64,000 bases of DNA from Rhizorhabdus wittichii RW1. Its GTDB lineage: Bacteria > Pseudomonadota > Alphaproteobacteria > Sphingomonadales > Sphingomonadaceae. The stretch's first letter is position 1; each line of letters opens with the position of its first letter. The stretch is taken from NCBI GenBank assembly GCA_000016765.1, contig CP000699.1:2356001-2420000 (forward strand), written 5' to 3'. A program made the position numbers and the translations under genes. Positions 16,196-25,572 of this stretch are shown piece by piece. The notes under the pieces were generated by a model. That model saw only the letters and a program-made list of their open reading frames with translations, searched no databases and had not been told where the DNA came from.

Positions 16196-16967
16196 CGCCC
16201 TCGTCGGTATAGGGGAAGAGCCGCGCCTCGATCTCGGCGATCGCACGGCGGAGCGGCGGCAGCAGGTCGGCGGGCGCGCAGGGCGGCCCGTCGTGCGAGA
16301 CGACCATCGACACCGCCGCGACCACGTCGCCCGCGCGCGCGACCGGCGCGGCGATGCAGATCAGGCCGGGCACCATCTCCTCATTGTCGATCGCATAGCC
16401 CTGGCCACGCACCGCATCGAGCTCGGTCCGCAGCGCCGCGGCCGAGGTGATCGTGGTCGGGGTCAGCCCGACGAACGGGCCGGTGGCGAGATAGGCGTCG
16501 CGCTCGCCGGCGGGCAGGTGCGAGAGCAGCACCTTGCCGATTCCCGAGCAATAGGCTTCGAGCTGCATCCCCTGGCGCGAGATCGTCTCGCCCTTGCGGT
16601 CGCCGATCTTGAGCAGATAGGTGACCATATTCTCCTCGAACACGCCGAGGTGGACGGTCTTGCCGGTCTGCCGCGACAGCCGGCCCAGGATCGGCCGGCT
16701 GACCCGCGCGGCGAAGCTGCCCCAGTCGCGCCGCGCGCCCGCCAGCCGCAGCAGCACCGGCCCCGCGACATAATGGCCGCGCCCGACGCGCAGCAGGAAG
16801 CCGCTCTTCTCGAAGCCGACCGCGAGCCGGTGCGCGCTCGATGAGGAAATGCCGAGTTCCCCGGCGAGCACCGACAGCGACAGGCCGCGATCGTCGTCGA
16901 TGATGCGCTCGAGCAGCAGCAGCGATCTGGTCAGCGTCTGCGGGGCCGAGGTTCCGATCCGGGTCAT
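16182..16967 (-). CDS. IclR-family transcriptional regulator
   Basis: 261 residues. The N-terminal winged HTH (TLTRSLLLLERIIDDDRGLSLSVLAGELGISSSSAHRLAVGFEKSGFLLR) is followed by the IclR ligand domain with GKTVHLGVFEENMVTYLLKIGDRKG, AYCSGIGKVLLSHLP and GLICIAAPVARAGDVVAAVSM. IclR members near aromatic lower-pathway genes usually sense an aromatic acid or pathway intermediate. It is divergent to mhpD with a 78-bp gap holding a palindrome, so it likely controls mhpDFE and itself. Its stop overlaps the end of tetR. Confidence 0.92.
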   Translation of the reverse strand: MTRIGTSAPQTLTRSLLLLERIIDDDRGLSLSVLAGELGISSSSAHRLAVGFEKSGFLLRVGRGHYVAGPVLLRLAGARRDWGSFAARVSRPILGRLSRQTGKTVHLGVFEENMVTYLLKIGDRKGETISRQGMQLEAYCSGIGKVLLSHLPAGERDAYLATGPFVGLTPTTITSAAALRTELDAVRGQGYAIDNEEMVPGLICIAAPVARAGDVVAAVSMVVSHDGPPCAPADLLPPLRRAIAEIEARLFPYTDEGVSAG

Positions 16968-16975
16968 CCGCCCAT

Positions 16976-16992
16976 TTCCCACATGGCGGGAA
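16976..16992. promoter_or_regulatory. Palindrome in the iclR-mhpD gap, candidate IclR operator
   Basis: The 17-bp sequence TTCCCACATGGCGGGAA is palindromic in its TTCCC/GGGAA arms and one inner pair. It lies 9 bp upstream of the iclR ATG and 54 bp upstream of mhpD, inside a 78-bp divergent gap where an operator for both genes is expected. Confidence 0.4.
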
Positions 16993-17045
16993 TTGAGTGC
17001 AAGCCGGATTTGACCCCGCGCCGCGCCCGGACGTACCCCGGAGTC

Positions 17046-17825
17046 ATGGAGAAGGATCTCGAACCCACCGCCCGCCGCCTGCGCGAGGCCTATGCCGCCG
17101 GCCCGATCGCGCCGCTGCGCGACGTGCTCGACCCCACCGACATCGATGGCGCCTATGCGGTGCAGGCGATCAACACCGCGCATTGGATCGGCGAAGGCCG
17201 TCGCCTCGCCGGCCGCAAGATCGGGCTGACCGCCAAGGCAGTCCAGGCGCAGCTCGGCGTCGACCGTCCCGACTTCGGCGCGCTGTTCGAGGACATGCGG
17301 GTCGCCGACGGCGGCCGGCTCGATCCCGCCCGCGCGATCCAGCCCAAGGCGGAGGCGGAGATCGCCTTCGTCCTCGGCCGCGACATCACCGATGCCGACG
17401 CCTCGCCCGAGGCGATCGCGGGGGCGATCGACCATGCGGTCGCCGCGATCGAGATCGTCGACAGCCGCATCGCCGACTGGAAGATCAGCTTCGCCGACAC
17501 CGTCGCCGACAACGGCTCCTCCGCCTTTTTCGTGCTCGGCGACGATCCGAAGCCGCTCGCCGGGCTCGATCTCTACAGCTGCGGCATGGTCATGGAGTTC
17601 AACGGCGCGGTCGTCTCGCTCGGCGCGGGCGCGGCCTGCCTCGGCCATCCGCTCAACGCGGTCCAGTGGCTGGCCCACACCCTCGCCGCGCGCGGCCAGC
17701 CGCTGCGCGCGGGCGACATCCTGCTGTCCGGCGCGCTCGGCCCGATGGTCGCGCTGACGCCGGGCGACGAGGTCCGCACGCGGATCGGCGGTCTCGGCAC
17801 CTGCACATTCACTTACGGAGCGTGA
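17046..17825 (+). CDS. mhpD: 2-keto-4-pentenoate (2-hydroxypenta-2,4-dienoate) hydratase
   Basis: 259 residues of the MhpD/HpaH/FAH-like family; ATG preceded by CGGAG. Metal-binding acidic residues are Glu103 and Glu105 in [10 protein letters not shown] and Glu136 in [33 protein letters not shown] near residue 57 is the family signature. It adds water to a 2-hydroxydienoate, giving a 4-hydroxy-2-oxo acid, the first step after ring fission and hydrolysis in meta-cleavage pathways (also HsaE/TesE in steroid degradation). It is the first gene of mhpD-mhpF-mhpE, 2 bp before mhpF. Confidence 0.93.
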   Translation: MEKDLEPTARRLREAYAAGPIAPLRDVLDPTDIDGAYAVQAINTAHWIGEGRRLAGRKIGLTAKAVQAQLGVDRPDFGALFEDMRVADGGRLDPARAIQPKAEAEIAFVLGRDITDADASPEAIAGAIDHAVAAIEIVDSRIADWKISFADTVADNGSSAFFVLGDDPKPLAGLDLYSCGMVMEFNGAVVSLGAGAACLGHPLNAVQWLAHTLAARGQPLRAGDILLSGALGPMVALTPGDEVRTRIGGLGTCTFTYGA

Positions 17826-17827
17826 CG

Positions 17828-18772
17828 ATGAGCCAGAAGGTCAAGGCGGCGATCATCGGATCGGGCAATATCGGCACCGACCTGATGATCAAGATGATCA
17901 AATATCCCCAGAACATGGAGCTGGCGGCGGTCGTCGGCATCGATCCGGCGTCCGAGGGCCTCGCCATGGCGCGCGAGCGCGGCATCGCGACCACGCATGA
18001 GGGGATCGAGGGGCTGAAGAAGCTGCCCGACTATGCCGAGATCGGCGTCGTCTTCGACGCGACCTCCGCCTATGCCCACAAGGTCCATGACGAGGCGCTG
18101 CGCGCCGACGGCAAGCTGGTGGTCGACCTGACCCCGGCGGCGATCGGCCCCTTCACCATCCCGCCCGTCAACATGGACGAGCATCTCGACGCGACCAACG
18201 TCAACATGGTCACCTGCGGCGGCCAGGCGACGATCCCGATCGTCGCCGCCGTCAGCCAGGTCGCCACGGTCCATTATGCCGAGATCGTCGCGTCGGTCTC
18301 GTCGCGCTCGGCCGGTCCCGGCACCCGCGCCAACATCGACGAGTTCACCCGCACCACGGCGAGCGCGATCGAGAAGGTCGGCGGCGCCGCGCAGGGCAAG
18401 GCGATCATCATCCTCAACCCGGCCGAGCCGCCGATGATCATGCGCGACACCGTCTTCACCCTGTCCGAGGGCGCCGATGAGGAGGCGATCCGCGCCTCGG
18501 TCGCGGCGATGGTCGCGAAGGTGCAGGCCTATGTGCCGGGCTACCGCCTCAAGCAGGAGGTCCAGTTCGAGCGCTTCGGCGACAACAACAAGCTGAAGAT
18601 CCCCGGCCGCGGCGAGTTCACCGGCATCAAGACCTCGGTGTTCCTCGAGGTCGAGGGCGCCGGCGACTATCTGCCCAGCTATTCGGGCAATCTCGACATC
18701 ATGACCGCCGCCGCCAAGGCGACCGGCGAGCTGCTCGCGCAGCGCATCATCGAACGGAGGGCCGCGGCATGA
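17828..18772 (+). CDS. mhpF: Acetaldehyde dehydrogenase, acylating
   Basis: 314 residues, full length for the MhpF/DmpF/HsaG family. NAD loop [12 protein letters not shown] (residues 9-20), catalytic Cys130 in [13 protein letters not shown], and [17 protein letters not shown], then [47 protein letters not shown] near the C-terminus, which contacts the aldolase in the DmpFG complex. It oxidises acetaldehyde (or propionaldehyde) channelled from the aldolase to acetyl-CoA. Its stop overlaps the mhpE start (ATGA), as expected for subunits of one channelling complex. Confidence 0.96.
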
Positions 18773-19806
18773 GCTTCGACGTCGGCAAGGACAAGCTCTA
18801 CATCCAGGACGTGACGCTGCGCGACGGCATGCACGCGATCCGCCACATGTACGGCATCGACCATGTCCGCGCGATCGCCCAGGCGCTCGACGAGGCCGGG
18901 GTCGACGCGATCGAGGTCGCGCATGGCGACGGCCTCAACGGCGCCAGCTTCAACTACGGCTTCGGCGCCCACACCGACTGGGAATGGCTGGAGGCCGTCG
19001 CCGACGTGCTGACCCGGTCGGTGCTGACGACGCTGATCCTGCCCGGCGTCGGCACCGTCGACGAGCTGCGCCGCGCCTATGACATCGGCGTCCGCTCGGT
19101 CCGCGTCGCGACCCATTGCACCGAGGCGGACGTCTCGAAGCAGCATATCGGCATCGCCCGCGATCTCGGCATGGACGTGTCGGGCTTCCTGATGATGAGC
19201 CACATGATCGAGCCCGAGGCGCTCGCCCAGCAGGCGCTGCTGATGGAGAGCTACGGCGCGCAGTGCGTCTATGTCACCGACAGCGGCGGCGCGCTCGACA
19301 TGGACGGGGTGCGCGCCCGCTTCCAGGCCTATGACCGGGTGCTCAGGCCCGAGACGCAGCGCGGCATGCACGCGCACCACAACCTCTCGCTCGGCGTCGC
19401 CAACTCGATCGTCGCGGCACAGCAGGGCGCGGTGCGGATCGACGCCAGCCTCGCCGGCATGGGCGCGGGCGCGGGCAACGCCCCGCTAGAGGTGTTCATC
19501 GCCGCGGTCGACCGCAAGGGCTGGAACCATGGCTGCGACGTCAACGCGCTGATGGACGCCGCCGAGGATCTCGTCCGCCCGCTCCAGGACCGCCCGGTCC
19601 GCGTCGACCGCGAGACGCTCGCGCTCGGCTATGCCGGCGTCTATTCGAGCTTCCTGCGCCATGCCGAGAAGGCGGCGGCGGACTATGGCCTCGACACCCG
19701 CACCATCCTGGTCGAGCTCGGCCGCCGCAAGATGGTCGGCGGACAGGAGGACATGATCGTCGACGTCGCCCTCGACCTCGTCCGCGAGCGCGGCGCCGCG
19801 GCCTGA
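18769..19806 (+). CDS. mhpE: 4-hydroxy-2-oxovalerate aldolase
   Basis: 345 residues, full length for MhpE/DmpG/HsaF. The HMGL-like barrel starts with [15 protein letters not shown], carrying the catalytic Arg-Asp and His22, and the metal site is [15 protein letters not shown] in the second half. The C-terminal communication domain ([27 protein letters not shown]) is present. It splits 4-hydroxy-2-oxo acids to pyruvate plus acetaldehyde or propanal, which passes through a tunnel to MhpF. It ends the lower-pathway operon and converges with the small gene at 19,814. Confidence 0.96.
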
Positions 19807-19813
19807 CCGTCGC

Positions 19814-20119
19814 TCAGGCGAACAGGTCGAGCCGGCTGCCGGTCCCCCGGTCGGTGCGCTCCAACGCCGCGTCGGCGGTGTAGAGGTTAGGCGCGGGCGT
19901 CGGCTCGGCCGGCGCCTCGCCCTCATCGTCGTCCCGTAGCCGCTTCGCCGCCGCGCGGGCCGGCCGGCGGGGATGCTCGCCCACCGGCGCGACCCTGTCC
20001 GGCCTGGTCACGGCGGGGATGGCGGCGACGCCCTGGCGACCGGCGATGGTCGCCGCCGCCGCGGCAGCCATCGCCTCGCCGACGCGCAGGTCGCTTCGGG
20101 TGACGTTGAGCAGGTCCAT
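19814..20119 (-). CDS. Hypothetical protein, 101 residues
   Basis: A short protein rich in Ala, Arg and Pro, beginning MDLLNVTRSDLRVGEAMAAAAA and ending GTGSRLDLFA. No domain is recognised. The middle is low complexity (ARAAAKRLRDDDEGEAPAEP). There is no good ribosome site, and the region immediately upstream is a palindromic repeat. It may be a real sphingomonad-specific gene or an open frame in GC-rich DNA. Confidence 0.35.
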   Translation of the reverse strand: MDLLNVTRSDLRVGEAMAAAAAATIAGRQGVAAIPAVTRPDRVAPVGEHPRRPARAAAKRLRDDDEGEAPAEPTPAPNLYTADAALERTDRGTGSRLDLFA

Positions 20120-20131
20120 GAACACCCAATT

Positions 20132-20208
20132 CCGCTCATCCTGAGGAGCCTCGAAGGTCCTTCGAGACGGGCCTTCACCTTCGTTCAGTCCCTCCTCAGC
20201 AGGAGCGG
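20132..20208. repeat. Imperfect inverted repeat, GCTCATCCTGAGGAG family (copy 1)
   Basis: Left arm CCGCTCATCCTGAGGAG (20,132-20,148) pairs with the right arm ending AGGAGCGG at 20,208 with two mismatches. The loop contains GAAGGTCCTTCGAGACGG. A second copy with the same core lies at 62,265-62,365, identifying it as a dispersed intergenic element. Confidence 0.8.
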
Positions 20209-20273
20209 TCAGATAAAGAGCGCGATGCCCTAAGGAAGGCTTGCCCGGGCTGGTTAAGCGCAGGGCAACCGCG

Positions 20274-21554
20274 TTATCGGACCAGCACCCCACCCTTCAT
20301 GACGTGATCGATGCTTTCGAGCGCGGCGATGTCGGCGATCGGATCGGCCTTCACCGCGACCATGTCGGCATAATGGCCCGGCGCCACCGCGCCGACGTCG
20401 GCCGACCAGCCGAGCAGCTCCGCCGCCGTCACCGTCGCCGCCTGGATCGCCTGCATCGGCGTCATCCCGTAGCGGACCATATATTTGAACTGCCGGGCGT
20501 TGAGGCCGTGCGGATAGACGCCGGCGTCGGTGCCGAAGCTGATCTTCACCCCGGCCTTCACCGCCTTGCGGAACCCCTCGCGCTGGGCGTCGGTGGTCTC
20601 GCGATTCTTGCGGAGATGATCGGCGGGCCACCCCTCGCGGGTGCCGACCTCCTCGATATAGTCACCGTTATAGATATCCATGTCGAGGAACACGCCTCTG
20701 GCCTTGGCCAGCGCGATGCCCTCGTCGTCGATCAGCGAGGCATGCTCGATCGCGCGCACCCCGGCGCGGATCGCCGCCTTGATCCCCGCCGCGCCATGCG
20801 CATGCGCCGTCACCCAGCCGCCATTGGCCTTCGCCGTCTCGACCGCCGCGCGCATCTCCTCCTCGCTCAGCTCCTGCACGCCGGGCTCGGTCCCCTCGGC
20901 CAGCACCGCGCCGGTCGCGATCAGCTTGATCGAGTCGACCCCGCGCTGGAACAGCTGGCTGACCTTGAGCCGCACATCCTCGGGACCGGTGACGACGCCG
21001 ACCCGCATGTCGGCGGGCAACTGCACGTCGGGGGCGAAGCCGGTCACCTCGCCGCCGCCGCCCGGCACGGTGATATAGGCGCCGACCACGCTCATCCGCG
21101 GCCCCTCGACGTCGCCCCGCCCGATCGCGTCGCGCAGCGCGACGTCGCTATAGGCGCGGAAGGTGCCGACGTCGTGGACGGTGGTGAAGCCGGCGCGCAG
21201 CGTCTCGCGGGCGTGGCGCGCGCCGACATAGGCGATCTCCTGCTGGCTGTGCAGCAGCGGCTCGGCGACGTTGCTGGTCTGCCCCCAGTCGGCGAGATGG
21301 GTATGCATGTCGATCAGCCCCGGCAGCACCGTATAGCCCGACCAGTCGAGCAGCGCCGCGCCCGCCGGCGGCGGGGCATAGGGGGTGACGGCGGTGACCC
21401 GGCCGTCGTCGATCCGGATCAGCCGGTCGGTCAGGACCACGCCCTTCTCGCTGTCGACCAGCCGCCCCGCGCGGACATAGCTGGTCTCCGCCTGCGCGGT
21501 GCCCGCGACGAGCAGCGCGAGGCCGATGACGGAACAAAGACGACGCAAGGCCAT
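20274..21554 (-). CDS. Exported metal-dependent amidohydrolase
   Basis: 426 residues with a signal peptide (MALRRLCSVIGLALLVAGTAQA). The amidohydrolase barrel has metal ligands in GLIDMHTHLADW (HxH), Lys in SIKLIATGAV (probably carboxylated), His in VTAHAHG, His in AIEHASL and Asp in ISFGTDAGV. This matches the Xaa-Pro dipeptidase/Sgx9260-like subgroup common in sphingomonads and Caulobacter, which cleave dipeptides or N-acyl amino acids in the periplasm. No operon partner is apparent: upstream is a divergent gene and downstream a convergent-type gap with a repeat. Substrate not predictable. Confidence 0.9.
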   Translation of the reverse strand: MALRRLCSVIGLALLVAGTAQAETSYVRAGRLVDSEKGVVLTDRLIRIDDGRVTAVTPYAPPPAGAALLDWSGYTVLPGLIDMHTHLADWGQTSNVAEPLLHSQQEIAYVGARHARETLRAGFTTVHDVGTFRAYSDVALRDAIGRGDVEGPRMSVVGAYITVPGGGGEVTGFAPDVQLPADMRVGVVTGPEDVRLKVSQLFQRGVDSIKLIATGAVLAEGTEPGVQELSEEEMRAAVETAKANGGWVTAHAHGAAGIKAAIRAGVRAIEHASLIDDEGIALAKARGVFLDMDIYNGDYIEEVGTREGWPADHLRKNRETTDAQREGFRKAVKAGVKISFGTDAGVYPHGLNARQFKYMVRYGMTPMQAIQAATVTAAELLGWSADVGAVAPGHYADMVAVKADPIADIAALESIDHVMKGGVLVR

Positions 21555-21622
21555 TCCCCAAGCTCCCGATAAGCAGAATAACGCTCTTTTCTTCCCGCAA
21601 TTGCCGCCGCTAGGAAAGTGCC

Positions 21623-22165
21623 ATGATCAAGCCCGTTCTCCGCTTCGCCTTGCTGGCCCTGTGCTCGGCCTCCCCGCTCGCCGCCGGCGCCCGGCAGCCG
21701 GACAACGCCCAGACGGAAAACGCGCAGACACCGGAAGAGGAAGGGCGGCTCCAGTCGGTGGGCAAGAGCGCCGGGCGGATCGCCAGCCAGCCGGTTCGCG
21801 ACGTCGGCGTCGCCAAGACCGACATCCCGGCTCCGCTGCAAAAGGCGTGGGACGCGCCCTACGGCATGGCCGGCATCCGCACCTGCCGCGACATCTCGCG
21901 CGCCTTCCACGAGCTCACCGACGTGATCGGACCGGATTTCAAGACCGGCGACGTCAAGAAGGAGAACAAGGCGGGGAAGCTCGCCGAGGCGGGCGGCAAG
22001 ACGATCGTCAACTCGTTCATCCCGTTCCGCGGCCTCGTCCGCGAGGTGACCGGCGCGGCCCCCGCGCAGCGCCGGCTCGAACGCGCGGTCGCGGCGGGCT
22101 ATGCGCGGCGCGGTTTCCTGCGCGGCATCCACCAGACCCGCAAATGCAGGACTCCCTTGTCCTGA
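21623..22165 (+). CDS. Exported hypothetical protein, 180 residues
   Basis: A signal peptide (MIKPVLRFALLALCSASPLAAGA) is followed by a polar linker and an unrecognised domain with DIPAPLQKAWDAPYGMAGIRTCRDISRAFHELTDVIGPDF. One Cys near the middle and one near the C-terminus (RKCRTPLS) could form a disulphide. It diverges from the amidohydrolase gene (68-bp gap). No family was recognised; the secretion signal and good codon use make it a likely real gene. Confidence 0.65.
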   Translation: MIKPVLRFALLALCSASPLAAGARQPDNAQTENAQTPEEEGRLQSVGKSAGRIASQPVRDVGVAKTDIPAPLQKAWDAPYGMAGIRTCRDISRAFHELTDVIGPDFKTGDVKKENKAGKLAEAGGKTIVNSFIPFRGLVREVTGAAPAQRRLERAVAAGYARRGFLRGIHQTRKCRTPLS

Positions 22166-22231
22166 AAGTCTGCTTGTGGCGGACGCGCGCCGCGCTATCC
22201 TCTTCGTCCAAGGAATGAAGGAGAGGAAGGC

Positions 22232-22417
22232 ATGCTCGTCATGTTCGTCGGCACCGATCGGGTCGAAACCGCGATCAACGCCCATCAGGTGACCTTCATC
22301 TCGCAGGTCAGCGACGGCACCCGCATCCGCTTCGGCGAGGGCCGCAGCATCACCGTCACCGAGCCGCTGGCCGAAGTCATCGAGAAGCTCAACACGGGCC
22401 TGCGCCCGCACGAATAG
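22232..22417 (+). CDS. Small protein, FlbD-like pattern, 61 residues
   Basis: MLVMFVGTDRVETAINAHQV opens a compact beta-rich protein ending EPLAEVIEKLNTG. A strong ribosome site (GAAGGAGAGGAAGG) precedes the ATG. The arrangement (short strand, VxxINAxxVxFI, turn, IRFxxGxxITVxEPLxEVIEKL) resembles FlbD-type small proteins, but there is no flagellar gene here, so only the fold pattern is suggested. It ends before a strong hairpin shared with the convergent CHAT gene. Confidence 0.65.
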   Translation: MLVMFVGTDRVETAINAHQVTFISQVSDGTRIRFGEGRSITVTEPLAEVIEKLNTGLRPHE

Positions 22418-22425
22418 CCGATAGA

Positions 22426-22469
22426 GCGATTTCGAGGCGGATGGAAACATCTGCCGCCTCGGAAATCGC
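22426..22469. terminator. Bidirectional hairpin between convergent genes
   Basis: GCGATTTCGAGGCGG and CCGCCTCGGAAATCGC form a nearly perfect stem (one bulge) with a short loop. It lies in the 68-bp gap between the small plus-strand gene and the minus-strand CHAT gene, the expected place for a shared terminator. Confidence 0.65.
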
Positions 22470-22485
22470 GACCGCCTTATATGGC

Positions 22486-25400
22486 TCAGCCGTCGTCGGA
22501 GCCGATGACGGTGAACGGCGCCCAGGCGGCCGGATGCGCCCAGGCCGGCGACCAGCCGGGCAGCGCCGATCCGTCGGCGCGGCGGCCGGTGCGCACCGCG
22601 CGCATCGCTCGTTGCAGCGCCGCCGCCCGGCTGAGCCCGGCCTTGCGCGCGACCAGCGTCTCGACCGTCAGCGCCGCCGTGGCGTCGTCGGCGACCCGCC
22701 AGCGGCTGGCGAGCAGCGACCCCGCCCCGGCATAGAGGAAGGCGCGGCCGAGGCTCGACAGGCTGTCGGCGCCGGGAGTGCCGTCGGCGGTGGCGGTGTT
22801 GCAGGCGGACAGGATCACCCAGTCGGCCGACAGGTGCATCCCCGTCACCTCCGACGCGGCGAGCAGGCCGTCATCCTCGGGCGATCCCGTCTCGGGCGGG
22901 GTGAAGGCGAGACCCGGCTCGCGCAGGCCGCCGATCTCGCCCGGCAATATGCCATGGGTCGCGAAGGCGATGATCCGCGCGCTGCCGACCGCCTGGTCGC
23001 GGCGCACCGATCCCTCGGTCGCGGCGGTGCCGAGGTGGAGCAGTTCGGGGGTCGCGCTCAACGTCGCCGCCATCGCCTTGAGCTCGACCTCGGTGCCCGG
23101 CAGCGGGCTCAGCTCGCGCAGCGCGGAGGGATCGGCCAGCCCCTGTCCCGCGCGGTCGACCGGTTGCGGGATGCGCAGGAAATCGTCGATGTTGCGCCCG
23201 CCGCCCGCCGGGCCGACGAAGTTGGGCGCGCCATAGCCGACGAACTGGACCTGCCCGCCGCCGCCGGCGGCCGCCGGAATCACGGGCGCCGCGCGCAGCA
23301 CCGACACCGCCGGCAGCACGGTCAGCGCATAGCGATCGGCCAGCCAGGGCGTGTCGCGCAGCGCCGCCGCATCCGCGCTCCCCGTGGCCGGCGCCGCCGT
23401 CGGCAGCAGGCCGAGCGGCAGTTCGGCGAGCGCCCCGCCGGTCACCACGAACAGGCCGCGGCTGCCGGCCAGCGCCGGTTCGACCGGGGCGATCAGGTCG
23501 CGGTAGAGGCCGAACGCCGCCGCGCGATCGAACGGCGGCCAGCCGGGCGCGGCGTCGCCGCAGCCCTTGGGATCGACCTGGCAACGCAGCCGGCGGACCG
23601 TCTCCCCGACCGCCGCCGCCCCGGCGTGGCGCGACCAGCGGATGTCGCCGGGCCCGGGACCGGACCCCAGCGCGAAGCTGTAGAGATCGTCCCCCGCCGC
23701 GACGATCAGCAGCAGGCCGTCCGCCTTGCCGAGCCGCCCGCGCGCCTCGTCGAGCGCGACGCTCTGCGCGCCGATCAGCCGGGCATAGCTGGGGAAGTCG
23801 TGCGCCAGCCGGCGGTCGGCCTCGGCCAGGTCGCGCGCGTTGGACGCGATCAGGTCGCGGGTCTGGGCGATGCGCGCGCCGTCGCCGGCGATGAGCTGGC
23901 GGAGCAGCCGCGCGTCGAGTTCGGCGGCGCGGTCGGACAGGTCCTGCTGGCGCCGGACCAGCGCGCCGAGCGGTCCCTCGCCGGCGGCGGTGCGGGCGGC
24001 GGTCCGCGCCATGCTGCGCGCGGCGGCCGACACCGACAGGTCCTGCGCGGCGAGGAAGGCCTCGGCCCTCAGTGCCGCCGCCTGGCCGGGCGCGCGGGCG
24101 GCCTCGGCCCAGCTCGCGCGGATCAGCGTGGCGAAGGCTCCGGCCAGCGGATCGAAGCGGCTGGCGTCGGCGGCCTCGGCGCGCGCCACCGCCTGCTGCG
24201 CGCCGTCGCTGTCGCGCGCGTCACCGATCCGGCCCGCGCGGCGGCGGCGGACGATCTCGGCCGCCTCGCGCGCCGCCTTCACCGCGTCGGCCGGGCGGCC
24301 GAGCGACAGATAGAGATCGGCGAGGTCGGTCAGCGCCTCGGCGAGCGCCGGATGGTCGGCCCCGAACGCCGCGCGCCGCGCCGCCACGCCCTGCTCATAA
24401 TAAGGCAGGGCGGCGTCGAAGCGCCCTTGCGCCGCCAGCACATGGCCGAGCCGCAGCCGCGCCGTCGCGATGTCCGGATGGCGGGCGGGCAGCGTCCTGA
24501 GCCGGATCGCCAGCGCCCGTTCGAACAGCGGCTGCGCCTCGGCGGCCTTGCCCTGCCGCTCCAGGTTGACCGCGACGTTGGACAGGCCGATCGCCGTCAC
24601 CGGATGATCGTTGCCATAGGTCCGCTGCCAGATGGCGAGCGCGCGGGCATAGAGCGGCGCGGCGCCGGCATAGTCGCCCTGCCGGTTCAGATTATGCGCG
24701 GCATTGTTGTAGCTGGTCGCGGCGGCGAGCCCCTCCGGGTCGATCGCGGTGCGGATGTCGAGCGCGCGCCGATAGGCCGGGGCGGCGTCGGCATGGCGCC
24801 CCTGCCCGTCGAGGTTGAAGCCGAGATTATTGTAGCTGGTCGCGACCGCCGGATCGTCGGGCCCCAGCTCGGCGATGCGCACCGCGAGCGACTGGCGGTA
24901 GAGCGGCTCCGCCTCGATCGGCCGGCCGAGCGCGTCGAGGTTGGAAGCGACGTTGCCCTCGATCAGCGCGAGGTCGAGATCCTCGGGTTCCCAGCGCTGC
25001 GCGATGCCGAGCGCCCTGGCGTAGAGATCGCGCGCCTCGGTGAAGCGCCCCTGCCGGCCCAGCGCATAAGCGAGGTTGTTGTAGGCGAGCGCGGTGGCGC
25101 GCCCCTCTTCCCCCGCCTTCGCCCGCGCCCGCCCGAGCGCCGCGCGGTAGAGGCCCTCCGCCTCGTCATATTGCCCGAACGCCTGGAGATTGGCGGCGAG
25201 GTTGGAGGCGGCCTGTTCGCTCAGCCGGTCGTCGGGCCCCAGCCTGGCGGTGAAGATGGCGAGCGCCCGGCGATAGAGCGGGGTCGCCTCGGCCGGCTTG
25301 CCCTGCCGCACCAGCCAGCCGGCGATCAGCGACAGCGTGCCGCCCACCTCGGGATGGTCGGCGCCCTTGCTCGCCTCCTCGATCGCCAGCGCCTCGCGGC

Positions 25401-25572
25401 CGAGCGCGATCGCCTCGTCCCAGCGCCGCGCGGCGGTCGCGGCGCCGATCCCCGCCTCGATCCGGGCCAGCCGCGCGTCGGCGTCCGGCGCGGCGGCGGC
25501 CAGCGGCGCCGCGAGCACGAGCGCCAGCGCGGTGAGCAGGCCGCCGGCCCGGCCCGGGCGCATCGCCCTCAT
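22486..25572 (-). CDS. Exported TPR-CHAT domain protein (caspase-like peptidase)
   Basis: 1028 residues. A signal peptide-like N-terminus (GGLLTALALVLAAPLAAAA) is followed by about 12 tetratricopeptide units (residues about 40-460; recurring YNNLGFNLDGQGRHADAAPAYRRAL pattern), a helical linker, and a C-terminal CHAT domain. The predicted caspase-type dyad is His873 in IIAFATHGILPG and Cys924 in VILSACNTA. CHAT peptidases are clan CD relatives of caspases and separases. Most are cytoplasmic, so the export signal is notable. Its ATG overlaps the stop of the M48 peptidase gene by 4 bp; the two are co-translated. Substrate and trigger are unknown. Confidence 0.9.
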   Translation of the reverse strand: MRAMRPGRAGGLLTALALVLAAPLAAAAPDADARLARIEAGIGAATAARRWDEAIALGREALAIEEASKGADHPEVGGTLSLIAGWLVRQGKPAEATPLYRRALAIFTARLGPDDRLSEQAASNLAANLQAFGQYDEAEGLYRAALGRARAKAGEEGRATALAYNNLAYALGRQGRFTEARDLYARALGIAQRWEPEDLDLALIEGNVASNLDALGRPIEAEPLYRQSLAVRIAELGPDDPAVATSYNNLGFNLDGQGRHADAAPAYRRALDIRTAIDPEGLAAATSYNNAAHNLNRQGDYAGAAPLYARALAIWQRTYGNDHPVTAIGLSNVAVNLERQGKAAEAQPLFERALAIRLRTLPARHPDIATARLRLGHVLAAQGRFDAALPYYEQGVAARRAAFGADHPALAEALTDLADLYLSLGRPADAVKAAREAAEIVRRRRAGRIGDARDSDGAQQAVARAEAADASRFDPLAGAFATLIRASWAEAARAPGQAAALRAEAFLAAQDLSVSAAARSMARTAARTAAGEGPLGALVRRQQDLSDRAAELDARLLRQLIAGDGARIAQTRDLIASNARDLAEADRRLAHDFPSYARLIGAQSVALDEARGRLGKADGLLLIVAAGDDLYSFALGSGPGPGDIRWSRHAGAAAVGETVRRLRCQVDPKGCGDAAPGWPPFDRAAAFGLYRDLIAPVEPALAGSRGLFVVTGGALAELPLGLLPTAAPATGSADAAALRDTPWLADRYALTVLPAVSVLRAAPVIPAAAGGGGQVQFVGYGAPNFVGPAGGGRNIDDFLRIPQPVDRAGQGLADPSALRELSPLPGTEVELKAMAATLSATPELLHLGTAATEGSVRRDQAVGSARIIAFATHGILPGEIGGLREPGLAFTPPETGSPEDDGLLAASEVTGMHLSADWVILSACNTATADGTPGADSLSSLGRAFLYAGAGSLLASRWRVADDATAALTVETLVARKAGLSRAAALQRAMRAVRTGRRADGSALPGWSPAWAHPAAWAPFTVIGSDDG

